From assembly GCA_049613665.1 (NCBI GenBank), contig JBMZCV010000161.1:1-11356 (forward strand): a stretch of 11,356 bases of DNA. Reading direction: 5' to 3'. The translations under genes and the position numbers were made by a program. Within the stretch, counting starts at the first letter, position 1, and each line of letters starts with the position of its first letter. Under the pieces are notes generated by a model, which saw only the letters and a program-made list of their open reading frames with translations, made no database searches and had not been told where the DNA came from. This document shows, piece by piece, positions 1 to 6,367 of the stretch. Origin of the DNA: JBMZCV01 sp049613665. Lineage in GTDB: Bacteria > Bacteroidota > Bacteroidia > Chitinophagales > UBA2359.

Positions 1-145
1 TTCAACCAAGCTATTTTAGCCTTAAAGTAAGTGTGTAACAGCTTCAACCAAGCTACTCAAGCGTTAAAGTAGGTGTGTAACAGCTTCAACCAAGCTATTT
101 TAGCTTTAAAGTAGGTGTGTAACTGCTTCAACCAAGCTATTTTAG
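1..145. repeat. 42-bp tandem repeat, about 3.5 copies, open at the left edge
   Basis: Units start at 1, 43, 85 and 127; the last is cut after 19 bases. Each begins TTCAACCAAGCTA and ends GTGTGTAACAGC or a one-base variant. The copies differ by a few substitutions: the second reads CTACTCAAGCG where the others read CTATTTTAGC. The unit length is a multiple of three, but stop codons interrupt the repeat in every forward frame and in the most open reverse frame, so it does not look coding. There are no unique spacers, so this is not a CRISPR array. The array probably continues left of the window. Its junction segment, AGTGTGTAACAGCTTCAAC, resembles AGTGTGTTAGCTTCAAC in the dispersed repeat at 11273-11289. 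Confidence 0.9.
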
Positions 146-156
146 TGTTATTTATT

Positions 157-173
157 TTCTCGTTTTTCGAGAA
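157..173. other. small hairpin between tandem repeat and htpG control region
   Basis: TTCTCG (157-162) and CGAGAA (168-173) form a perfect 6-bp stem with a TTTTT loop, just after the truncated last tandem unit. It has no T-tract on the plus strand, so it is a poor intrinsic terminator in that direction. It could mark the end of the transcript left of the window or the boundary of the repeat array. No role can be assigned. Confidence 0.35.
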
Positions 174-242
174 GTGACCAAAGCGTTTTTTTATGCCAAA
201 TTCAAAGATTTTTGCATCTAAAAAAAGCAAAAAAGTTAATTT

Positions 243-300
243 TGTCAGTTATGAAAATTAAAAACTGTCAAAAAACCTTAATTAAATGTCAAATTGACAG
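243..300 (+). promoter_or_regulatory. phased TGTCA motifs and TGTCAAATTGACA inverted repeat upstream of htpG
   Basis: TGTCA occurs at 243, 266 and 287, spaced 23 and 21 bp apart (about two helical turns). The last one forms a perfect inverted repeat TGTCAA-A-TTGACA at 287-299. CTGTCA (265-270) and TGACAG (295-300) form a second, wider inverted pair. The cluster ends 11 bp before the -24 element of the putative promoter. The arrangement suggests binding of a dimeric regulator on one face of the DNA. Which regulator is unknown. Confidence 0.5.
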
Positions 301-310
301 CAAAAAAGAC

Positions 311-327
311 TTGGCATAGGCTTTGAA
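311..327 (+). promoter_or_regulatory. sigma-54-like -24/-12 promoter for htpG
   Basis: TTGGCATAGGCTTTGA matches the RpoN consensus TTGGCAC-N5-TTGC in spacing and in the key GG (-24) and G (-12). It departs at the last C of the -24 box and the C after TTG. Transcription would start near 337, giving a leader of about 68 nt before the htpG start codon at 405. No good TTTG/TAnnTTTG housekeeping promoter was found in the same stretch. This is an inference from sequence match; sigma-54 control of a heat-shock gene would need an enhancer-binding activator encoded elsewhere. Confidence 0.5.
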
Positions 328-404
328 AAGAGTATAGTAAATGCGTTAAGTTTTGCATTTTTTTCAAAAAAAAATTACATCACAACATAAAAGTTTTTCA
401 TATT

Positions 405-2279
405 ATGCAAAAGGGTACTATCAGTATTCAAACGGAGAATATTTTACCTATTATAAAAAAATATTTATACTCTGACCAAGAAATTTTCTTGCGTGAATTG
501 GTGGCTAATGCAGTTGATGCGACACAAAAATTACGCACACTTTCGGCACGAGGCAAAAGTGTAGGTAGCTTAGAAAACACAAATATAGAAATAAGTGTAA
601 ATAAAGAAGCAAAAACGATTACGATTTCTGATAAAGGTATCGGAATGACGCATGATGAAGTGGAGAAATATATCACACAAATTGCTTTTTCGAGTGCAAA
701 AGAATTTTTAACAAAGTATGAGAATGCTAACACAGTTATCGGACACTTTGGTTTAGGTTTTTATTCAGCTTTTATGGTTGCTGATACGGTTGAAATTAAT
801 ACAAAATCGTGGCAAGCTGATATGCCTGCTACAAAGTGGGTTTCAGATGGCGGCTTAGAATATGAAATTGGCGATAGCGAAAAAAGCGAAAGAGGAACAG
901 ATATTATCTTGCATATTGGCGAAGAAGGGCAAGACTATTTGGAAGAAAGTAAAATTAATGAGTTGCTAAATAAATACTGTCGTTTCTTGCCTGTTCAAAT
1001 TCAATTTGGTACGACACAACAAGCTATTGAAACAGCAGAAGGCGAAGAAGAAACAGAAGAGAAAGCAACGGTAGAAGTGCCAAATATCATTAATGATACG
1101 AAACCTGCTTGGACAAAAAGACCTAATGATTTAACGGAAGAAGATTATATAAACTTTTATCGTCAATTATACCCTGCAAGTGAAGACCCTCTTTTTTGGA
1201 TACATTTGAATGTAGATTATCCTTTCAAATTGACAGGTATTTTATATTTTCCAAAGCTTCGCAATAGCTTAGAAATCAGAAAAGACAAAATACAGTTATA
1301 TTGCAATCAAGTATTTGTTACAGACCATGTAGAGCAAATTGTTCCAGAATTTTTGACTTTATTGCATGGTGTTATCGACTCGGCAGACATTCCATTGAAT
1401 GTATCTCGTAGCTACTTGCAGAGCGACCCAGAAGTAAAGAAAATCAATCGACACATTACAAAGAAAGTAGCTGGCAAACTAGACGAAATGTTTAGACAAG
1501 ACCGCAAAGCTTTTGAAGAAAAATGGGAGCATACAGGTATTTTGATTAAATACGGTATGTTGAGCGAAGATAAGTTTTATGACAAAGCAATTAAGTTTTG
1601 CTTATACGAAACCGTTGATAATCAGTTTCTTACATTTGATGAAATGTTGGAAAGTATTAAAGAAACGCAAACGGATAAAGACGGAAAAACAGTTGCTTTA
1701 TATACAACAAACATAGATGAACAACATAGCTATATTGCAGCAGCAAAAAATAGAGGCTATGATGTATTGAAATTAGACGCTACGTTAGACTCACATTTTA
1801 TCAATTTGCTAGAGCAAAAAATGGCAGATAAAAACATCAGCTTCAAGCGTGTAGATGCCGAAACGCTCGACAAACTGATTGATAAAGACGAAAAAATAGA
1901 GTCTGTTTTGAGCGAAGAGCAAGAAACTAAAGTAAAAGAATGGTTTGAGAGTGCAAGCAACTCTGAAAATACGACCATCTTGTTGCAAGCGATGTCGCCA
2001 AACGATAATGCGGTAGTGATTACACGTCCAGAGTTTATTCGTCGTATGAAAGATATGTCGGTTTTAGGTGGGCAAAATTATGCTTCTGGTTTGCCAGATA
2101 TGTATAGCGTTATTGTAAATACGAACCATAGCGTTATTTCAAAGGCTTTAGAATTGGAAGACGAAGCTACGCAACAAAAAACAGTAAAACAATTGCACGA
2201 CTTAGCATTATTGCAACAAGGTATGCTGAAAGGCGAGGCTTTGACAAGTTTTGTAAATAGAAGTGTCAATATGTTGTAA
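405..2279 (+). CDS. htpG: HtpG, bacterial Hsp90 molecular chaperone
   Basis: This is a 624-residue cytosolic ATP-dependent chaperone, the same length as E. coli HtpG. The N-terminal GHKL ATPase domain (about 1-215) has the expected motifs: E31 and N35 in FLRELVANAVDA, D76 with DKGIGM (76-81), and the lid glycines GHFGLGF (113-119). An acidic linker rich in Glu follows, then the middle domain with the catalytic-type arginine R335 in NVSRSYLQ. The C-terminal dimerisation domain includes AMSPNDNAVVITRPEF. ELVANAVDA in place of ELISNASDA is typical of the Bacteroidota branch. All key residues are intact. The gene is monocistronic: it has its own probable stress-type promoter upstream and a strong terminator 33 bp after the stop. 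The start at 405 is supported by the conserved MQKGTI N-terminus and the A/T-rich leader. Confidence 0.97.
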   Translation: MQKGTISIQTENILPIIKKYLYSDQEIFLRELVANAVDATQKLRTLSARGKSVGSLENTNIEISVNKEAKTITISDKGIGMTHDEVEKYITQIAFSSAKEFLTKYENANTVIGHFGLGFYSAFMVADTVEINTKSWQADMPATKWVSDGGLEYEIGDSEKSERGTDIILHIGEEGQDYLEESKINELLNKYCRFLPVQIQFGTTQQAIETAEGEEETEEKATVEVPNIINDTKPAWTKRPNDLTEEDYINFYRQLYPASEDPLFWIHLNVDYPFKLTGILYFPKLRNSLEIRKDKIQLYCNQVFVTDHVEQIVPEFLTLLHGVIDSADIPLNVSRSYLQSDPEVKKINRHITKKVAGKLDEMFRQDRKAFEEKWEHTGILIKYGMLSEDKFYDKAIKFCLYETVDNQFLTFDEMLESIKETQTDKDGKTVALYTTNIDEQHSYIAAAKNRGYDVLKLDATLDSHFINLLEQKMADKNISFKRVDAETLDKLIDKDEKIESVLSEEQETKVKEWFESASNSENTTILLQAMSPNDNAVVITRPEFIRRMKDMSVLGGQNYASGLPDMYSVIVNTNHSVISKALELEDEATQQKTVKQLHDLALLQQGMLKGEALTSFVNRSVNML

Positions 2280-2311
2280 GATGTTTTTTCTAACATAGAA
2301 GAATAATTTTA

Positions 2312-2363
2312 TTCAACCAAAAAGGCGAATCTTTTGATAAAGATTCGCCTTTTTTGGTTGAAA
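2312..2363 (+). terminator. intrinsic terminator of htpG
   Basis: A near-perfect stem pairs AACCAAAAAGGCGAATCTTT on the left with its complement on the right across a very short loop (2335-2338). The right arm contains a six-T run at 2350-2355. The GGCGAATC/GATTCGCC core is the only GC-rich part. Because the left arm is A-rich, the structure could also stop antisense transcription. It isolates htpG from guaD, which begins 86 bp later. Confidence 0.9.
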
Positions 2364-2448
2364 ATGTTTATATTCAAAAACAAAAAACTTTTTTTTCACT
2401 AAGGCTATTTGCAATTAATAATAATAGTTTGATAAAACCTTCAAAAAT

Positions 2449-2925
2449 ATGACAAATAGAGACAAATTTTTTATGAAAAGAGCCATCAAAATGGCTGAAA
2501 TAGGAATGAACGCAAATGCAGGCGGCCCATTTGGCTGTGTGATTGTCAAAGATGACGAAATTATCGCAGAAGGACACAACAAAGTCACTTCGACAAATGA
2601 CCCTACTGCTCATGCCGAAATTGTGGCTATACGAGAAGCTTGCCGAAAACTAAACTCATTTCAGTTGGAAGAATGCACCATTTATACTTCGTGTGAGCCA
2701 TGCCCAATGTGCTTTGGAGCGATTTATTGGGCAAGGCCTAAGTTGGTTTATTTTGCTTGCGACAAAAAAGATGCCGCAAAAATAGCATTTGATGACCAAT
2801 TTATTTATGATGAGTTAGAAAAAGAATTGGAAGATAGAGACATAAAATTTATTCGCCTGATGAGAAAAGATGCCTTGCCTGTATTCAATAAGTGGGCAGC
2901 AAAAACAGATAGAACAGAATATTAA
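2449..2925 (+). CDS. guaD: guanine deaminase (cytidine deaminase fold, GuaD type)
   Basis: The 158-residue product converts guanine to xanthine (purine salvage or catabolism, cytosolic). It matches the short zinc-dependent GuaD of Bacillus, not the TadA tRNA deaminase. The zinc motifs are DPTAHAE (H55, proton-shuttle E57) and TSCEPCPMC (C85, C88). The GuaD-specific segments are GGPFGCVIV (25-33), GAIYWARP (90-97) and FDDQFIY (114-120), where D116 corresponds to the substrate-binding Asp. The terminal Tyr (Y158) matches the C-terminal active-site Tyr known in Bacillus GuaD, so the protein appears complete. ATG 2449 gives an N-terminus of the expected length; M9 would shorten helix 1. It stands alone, with no xanthine dehydrogenase or purine transporter next to it. 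The promoter is not clear. A repeat element, not a strong hairpin terminator, follows the stop. Confidence 0.93.
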   Translation: MTNRDKFFMKRAIKMAEIGMNANAGGPFGCVIVKDDEIIAEGHNKVTSTNDPTAHAEIVAIREACRKLNSFQLEECTIYTSCEPCPMCFGAIYWARPKLVYFACDKKDAAKIAFDDQFIYDELEKELEDRDIKFIRLMRKDALPVFNKWAAKTDRTEY

Positions 2926-2936
2926 AAAACATCACA

Positions 2937-2989
2937 CTATTTAGCAATAGACTTGTGAGATAAAAAATGTTTTTTAACCAAAATTGTTA
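2937..2989. repeat. dispersed palindromic repeat, family A/B, copy A
   Basis: This 53-bp stretch is about 85% identical to 6095-6146. The shared core is GATAAAAAATGTTTTT followed by an A/T-rich CCAAAATT segment. In this copy the core palindrome is GATAAAAAA-TG-TTTTTTAAC, with one mismatch. It starts 11 bp after the guaD stop codon and is preceded by CACTATTT, which also opens two family C copies. It might act in 3' end formation of guaD mRNA; this is inference. Confidence 0.6.
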
Positions 2990-3040
2990 GTATTAAGCAG
3001 TTACAAAAATATCACAAAACTAACTATGTCAGTTGTATGT

Positions 3041-3078
3041 CAAAATGATGTCGTTTTGCGTTTGTTTGTATCATTTTG
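3041..3078. promoter_or_regulatory. inverted repeat CAAAATGAT-N20-ATCATTTTG upstream of the exported protein gene
   Basis: Perfect 9-bp arms lie at 3041-3049 and 3070-3078, about 82 bp before the start codon at 3160. The spacing of arm centres (29 bp) is long for a single dimer site. It could be an operator pair or an unstable hairpin. A related GTATCATTTTG sequence lies upstream of the B3/B4 gene. No convincing -33/-7 promoter was identified here. Confidence 0.3.
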
Positions 3079-3159
3079 TCTATAAATATCGTTACAATAA
3101 ATGTTAGAAAAAAGCACAACTAAACAACATAACTCAATTGTAAAAACAAAAACAAAATA

Positions 3160-4032
3160 ATGAGAATTAAGACATTTACAACAGCTTATATGCTTTTTTT
3201 TTTAACTATTAATTGTACCCTTTATGCTCAAAAGAAAAATGCTTCTAATACTGCTGACCAAGTAGAAAATAGCGAAATACAACCACCACCACAATATTTT
3301 ACTTTTGTTACTGATAAGCGTTTTAAGGTAATACATGACCTTGAAGGCGAAATATTTAATCCTGCTATGTATCAAACTGAGCAACAATTGCCGCTTGAAT
3401 TGACACCTGGACAAATGCAGATTATCTTAGGAAAACAAAAGGTAAAAATAGATGGTTTGCAAGGCTTAAATGAGCTAACTATTACGAGCAAATATCCAGA
3501 CCGTGTGGGATATATCTATGAATTGATGGATAAAGATGGCAAAATAGCTCGTCTAAAAATGGTAACAAATAAAGATAATTACATTGATGTTATTTATTTT
3601 TATTCTAAAGAGATGGGCGAACATGCTTTTCTTTTGGCCGAAAAAACAGACGAGGAAGTAGCTGCTGATAAAAGCTTTTTTACACCTCAAGATATGTATT
3701 TTGTTCGCTCTTATCGCAATTTGTTAGATAAAGAAATAAAACCATATTCTATTGTGGAAGATGCGACTATCGACCCTATGCCTACGCCTATCGAACGTTC
3801 GCAAAATTTTTCTATCAAGTTTGAAGAAGAGCAAATTTCTTCGCCTAAAGGTACTTTTCGTCTCAAAAAAGCTCAAACCTTTACCTATGCTTTAGACGAT
3901 TTTCCTTCGGTGCGTTCTATGATTGATGCGACCATAAAAGGTAAACCTAATCATATATATATATTCTTAAATTTTAAACAGCAAATAGAATTTATCGAAA
4001 TAGATAACACACGTTATTTTTTAATGCCTTAA
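3160..4032 (+). CDS. exported protein of unknown function
   Basis: I do not recognise this 290-residue protein. Residues 1-23 form a classic signal peptide: basic MRIK, a hydrophobic stretch AYMLFFLTINCTL, and a signal peptidase I site LYA-Q after A23. C19 is not in a lipobox context. The mature part (about 267 residues) starts with a polar, Asn/Gln-rich segment and QPPPQYF. A mixed alpha/beta region follows with alternating hydrophobic and charged residues (VGYIYELMDKDGKIARLKMV, near 117-136). It has no cysteines after the signal peptide, no transmembrane helices and no visible catalytic motif. The Sec route to periplasm or outer-membrane space is inferred. It is monocistronic, with 234 bp of upstream DNA and a strong terminator 45 bp after the stop. 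The start codon sits in an A-rich leader (AAAATAATGAG), like the amidohydrolase start. Confidence 0.85.
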   Translation: MRIKTFTTAYMLFFLTINCTLYAQKKNASNTADQVENSEIQPPPQYFTFVTDKRFKVIHDLEGEIFNPAMYQTEQQLPLELTPGQMQIILGKQKVKIDGLQGLNELTITSKYPDRVGYIYELMDKDGKIARLKMVTNKDNYIDVIYFYSKEMGEHAFLLAEKTDEEVAADKSFFTPQDMYFVRSYRNLLDKEIKPYSIVEDATIDPMPTPIERSQNFSIKFEEEQISSPKGTFRLKKAQTFTYALDDFPSVRSMIDATIKGKPNHIYIFLNFKQQIEFIEIDNTRYFLMP

Positions 4033-4077
4033 ATATTTTATTTTGACACAATACATAAAACACTAACAATCAATGAG

Positions 4078-4119
4078 AAAGGGTTCATTTAATCAATTCG
4101 ATTAAATGAACCCTTTTTT
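4078..4119 (+). terminator. intrinsic terminator between convergent genes
   Basis: A perfect 17-bp stem (4078-4094 with 4100-4116) built on AAAGGGTTCATTTAATC, with a 5-nt loop, is followed by a T-run to 4119. It terminates the exported-protein gene. It lies between that gene and the convergent Amj gene, which ends at 4147, so the stem may also serve the minus strand. There, however, the T-tail is only three bases. Confidence 0.92.
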
Positions 4120-4146
4120 ATTTTTATCAAAATAGTTGTATAGTAT

Positions 4147-4947
4147 CTAAATAATTTCCGCAATCCAGAGAATGAAATAGGACGCAGGAACAAGCAAAAG
4201 TTGAGCAAGTAGAGTGCCTAAAAATCGAGAAAATAGCATAAAAGCAATAATTGTACGAAACTGCAACATGTCGAATTTTTGCTCTATGACTTCATCTGTT
4301 AGCAAAGACAAATAAGGATCGACAAAAATAATTAACAAGATAGTCGCAATTCCATTTACACTTGCCGAAAGCGTACTACAAGTAATGCGTAAATCTGGAT
4401 TGAGATAGCCAGCATTGAGCGAAGCCAACACGCCTACTGTTATAATAGCAATAATTAGAATGTTGTAAAAAAATATTTTCATAGACATGGCACGCCATTC
4501 TAACAACAAACGAAAATCTTTTAAACGAGGCGTTTTACAAGCTTGCCAAATAGCTTTTCGACCATTTGAAGCAAAAGCATTCAAAAATAACTTTGGAATA
4601 GATTTTATTTTGCTAAAACTATTGACACCTCGTGTCATAATTTCTTGGAAAGTAGGAAACAAAAAAGCCGCCGCCAAAGTGGCCAAACTAGCTGCCAAAA
4701 TGATATAGCGAAAGTCGGCCGTAGCTTCCATAATGCCCAAATTGATATTATTTTCGATGCGTTTTGCCAACAAAGGAGCTTGCACAGAATTGGAGGTGCG
4801 TGATAGCAAAACCATAATGTTGAATATCGAAAAGGAAATAGCAACTTTTCTTGTGCGAATACCCACCCAACGTATAGAATATGACAAACTACTTATTAAG
4901 TTGATAATAAAAGTAAACACCAATACAATAATAAACTGTGTTGTCAT
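4147..4947 (-). CDS. Amj-family (DUF2837) lipid II flippase homologue
   Basis: The 266-residue integral membrane protein resembles Amj (YdaH) of Bacillus subtilis, the alternate to MurJ that moves lipid II across the cytoplasmic membrane for peptidoglycan synthesis. Family hallmarks are the N-terminal membrane helix with LSYSIRWVGIRTRKVA (21-36) and FNIMVLLSRTSNSVQAP (42-58). Six hydrophobic segments are visible, near 5-24, 34-51, 80-99, 159-178, 195-214 and 232-258; a basic cytosolic-looking loop covers about 105-150. The length fits the family. It starts 46 bp after the stop of the CNNM gene on the same strand, with no terminator between, so the two are probably co-transcribed. Function is inferred from family resemblance. 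Whether it is redundant with a MurJ elsewhere in the genome cannot be seen here. Confidence 0.82.
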   Translation of the reverse strand: MTTQFIIVLVFTFIINLISSLSYSIRWVGIRTRKVAISFSIFNIMVLLSRTSNSVQAPLLAKRIENNINLGIMEATADFRYIILAASLATLAAAFLFPTFQEIMTRGVNSFSKIKSIPKLFLNAFASNGRKAIWQACKTPRLKDFRLLLEWRAMSMKIFFYNILIIAIITVGVLASLNAGYLNPDLRITCSTLSASVNGIATILLIIFVDPYLSLLTDEVIEQKFDMLQFRTIIAFMLFSRFLGTLLAQLLLVPASYFILWIAEII

Positions 4948-4993
4948 AGAGGTTTATTCTCAATATAAAAAAGGCGATAAATCTAAATTGTTT

Positions 4994-6058
4994 TTATTTT
5001 TTATCTTTCGTCAATCCCAAAGTTTTGGCTCTTTGTTCCCATTTTAGACGAGCAAATTTTTGCATATCTTCTTGTTTGTCCAATTCGTCCATAATTTCCA
5101 AACCTAACAATGTTTCCATAATATCTTCAAGCGTAACAATACCTTCTAAACCACCATAACCATCAATGACCATTGCAATATGCTCTCGCTCTTGTCGCAT
5201 TTGATTAAACAAATCTGGAACAGCAAGGTCTTCTTTTACAACCATAATTTTTCGGCTAATGCTTTTTAGCGGTGCATTGTGCTTTTGCTCAATCAAACTT
5301 GTCAATAATTCATCTTTTAGGACATATCCTGTAATATTATCTATATTATTTTGAAAAATTGGAATTCGAGAAAAATGCAATCCATCTTTTTTATCATAAA
5401 AATCTTTGATAGACAAACTTTCAGGTGCAGCCGTCAAAACAGTTCGAGGAGTCATCACATCGCTTACCAAAATTTTGTTAAACAACATCAAATTCTGAAT
5501 AATTCGTGTTTCGCCTTCTTGCAAGATGCCTTCTTTCTGGCTTATTTCTGCCATAACAGAAAAGTCAATTTTGCTCAAAACACTTTCTTTTTCGCCTTTT
5601 CCTATCAATTTGGTTGTTTTTTCCAAAATCCAGATAATGCCTGTCACACGAAGCGGCCACATAATAAATCGCAAAGCCTTTTCGGTAAAAGGAGCAAGAC
5701 TTTTCCAATATGTTGCTCCAATTGTTTTTGGTATAATTTCGGAAACTACCAAAATAAGCAAAGTCATCACTACCGAAATTATTGCCATAACATAAGAACC
5801 ATTGCCGAAAGCTGCTTCTGCTTGCGTACCTACGCCTATCGAACCTACCGTATGAGCTACCGTATTTAAGGTCAAAATTGCAATGAGTGGTCTATCAATA
5901 TTGGCTTTGAGTTCTTTCAAACCTGTGGCATACGCAAAGCCTTCTTTTTCTTTGATGTTGAGAAATGAAGGCGAAAGACTGAGTAAAACGGCTTCTAAAA
6001 CCGAACATAAAGAAGAGAAAAATAAGGCGATAGATAAATATATTAACAATAATCCCAT
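4994..6058 (-). CDS. CNNM/CBS-domain membrane protein (CorB/HlyC-like ion transporter family)
   Basis: The 354-residue product has an N-terminal CNNM (DUF21) transmembrane domain, about 1-180. It has hydrophobic segments near 3-28, 57-79, 90-110 and 128-146 and the signature VSEIIPKTIGA (105-115). A CBS pair follows at about 195-320, opening with DVMTPR (200-205) and ending with the conserved DGYGGLEGIVTLEDIMETLLG (299-319, acidic switch-like segment). Members are linked to Mg2+/Co2+ or Na+-coupled divalent cation transport; old names are hemolysin or CorC. The usual C-terminal CorC_HlyC domain of about 80 residues is absent: the protein stops 35 residues after the CBS pair in a charged tail. 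It is the first gene of a probable two-gene minus-strand unit with the Amj homologue. A minus-strand TAATTTTG (complement of 6136-6143) could be its -7 box. The transported ion is not predictable. Confidence 0.92.
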   Translation of the reverse strand: MGLLLIYLSIALFFSSLCSVLEAVLLSLSPSFLNIKEKEGFAYATGLKELKANIDRPLIAILTLNTVAHTVGSIGVGTQAEAAFGNGSYVMAIISVVMTLLILVVSEIIPKTIGATYWKSLAPFTEKALRFIMWPLRVTGIIWILEKTTKLIGKGEKESVLSKIDFSVMAEISQKEGILQEGETRIIQNLMLFNKILVSDVMTPRTVLTAAPESLSIKDFYDKKDGLHFSRIPIFQNNIDNITGYVLKDELLTSLIEQKHNAPLKSISRKIMVVKEDLAVPDLFNQMRQEREHIAMVIDGYGGLEGIVTLEDIMETLLGLEIMDELDKQEDMQKFARLKWEQRAKTLGLTKDKK

Positions 6059-6094
6059 TGAATAATGACTTTTTTATATAAAGAATAATATTAA

Positions 6095-6146
6095 CTAATT
6101 AGTGATAGACTTTTAAGATAAAAAATGTTTTTATCCAAAATTATTA
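6095..6146. repeat. dispersed palindromic repeat, family A/B, copy B
   Basis: It is about 85% identical to 2937-2989, with one single-base gap. Here the core is a perfect palindrome, GATAAAAAATGTTTTTATC at 6117-6135. It lies in the divergent region between the CNNM gene (start 6058, minus) and the amidohydrolase (start 6368, plus). The right end, read on the minus strand, gives TAATTTTG, a match to the Bacteroidota -7 box, about 78 bp upstream of the CNNM start; no good -33 box is paired with it. Confidence 0.6.
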
Positions 6147-6275
6147 CAACATAAATAGTTAGAAATGATAACAACTTGTTTTTGATTGCTCAAAGTGCAA
6201 AAATAAGCAATTATTTGATGTAAGCTTGATTTTTGAAGCATTTTTTTAGATATAAGTAGTATGTCTAAAAAAAAA

Positions 6276-6283
6276 TAACTTTG
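6276..6283 (+). promoter_or_regulatory. possible -7 box of the amidohydrolase promoter
   Basis: TAACTTTG matches TAnnTTTG exactly. A transcript starting near 6290 would have a leader of about 78 nt. No TTG lies at the expected distance upstream, so the call is weak. The surrounding 6147-6367 is strongly A/T-rich, with several A and T homopolymers, and has no other structure I can support. Confidence 0.35.
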
Positions 6284-6367
6284 TAACATTTTTTTTATAA
6301 AAACAAAAAAAATAGCAAAAAAAATCCTAAGTTGCTGTTTTTTTTCAAATTTATAATTATTGAAATA

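Noticed and set aside
1..145. CRISPR array
   Set aside because: The 42-bp units are directly adjacent, with no unique spacers and no cas genes nearby.
193..261. 22-codon Lys-rich reading frame starting ATGCCAAAT before htpG
   Set aside because: Very short, no ribosome binding signal, A-rich composition, and it overlaps the TGTCA control region.
2449..2925. TadA tRNA adenosine deaminase
   Set aside because: Motifs GGPFGCVIV, TSCEPCPMCFGAIYWARP and the terminal Tyr fit GuaD, not TadA.
5351..5869. 172-codon open frame on the plus strand
   Set aside because: It lies entirely antisense to the well-supported CNNM gene and has Cys/His/Phe/Asn-rich shadow composition.
6332..6367. Upstream ATG start for the amidohydrolase
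   Set aside because: The extra 12 residues are Phe/Ile-rich translation of A/T spacer; the family N-terminus starts at ATG 6368.
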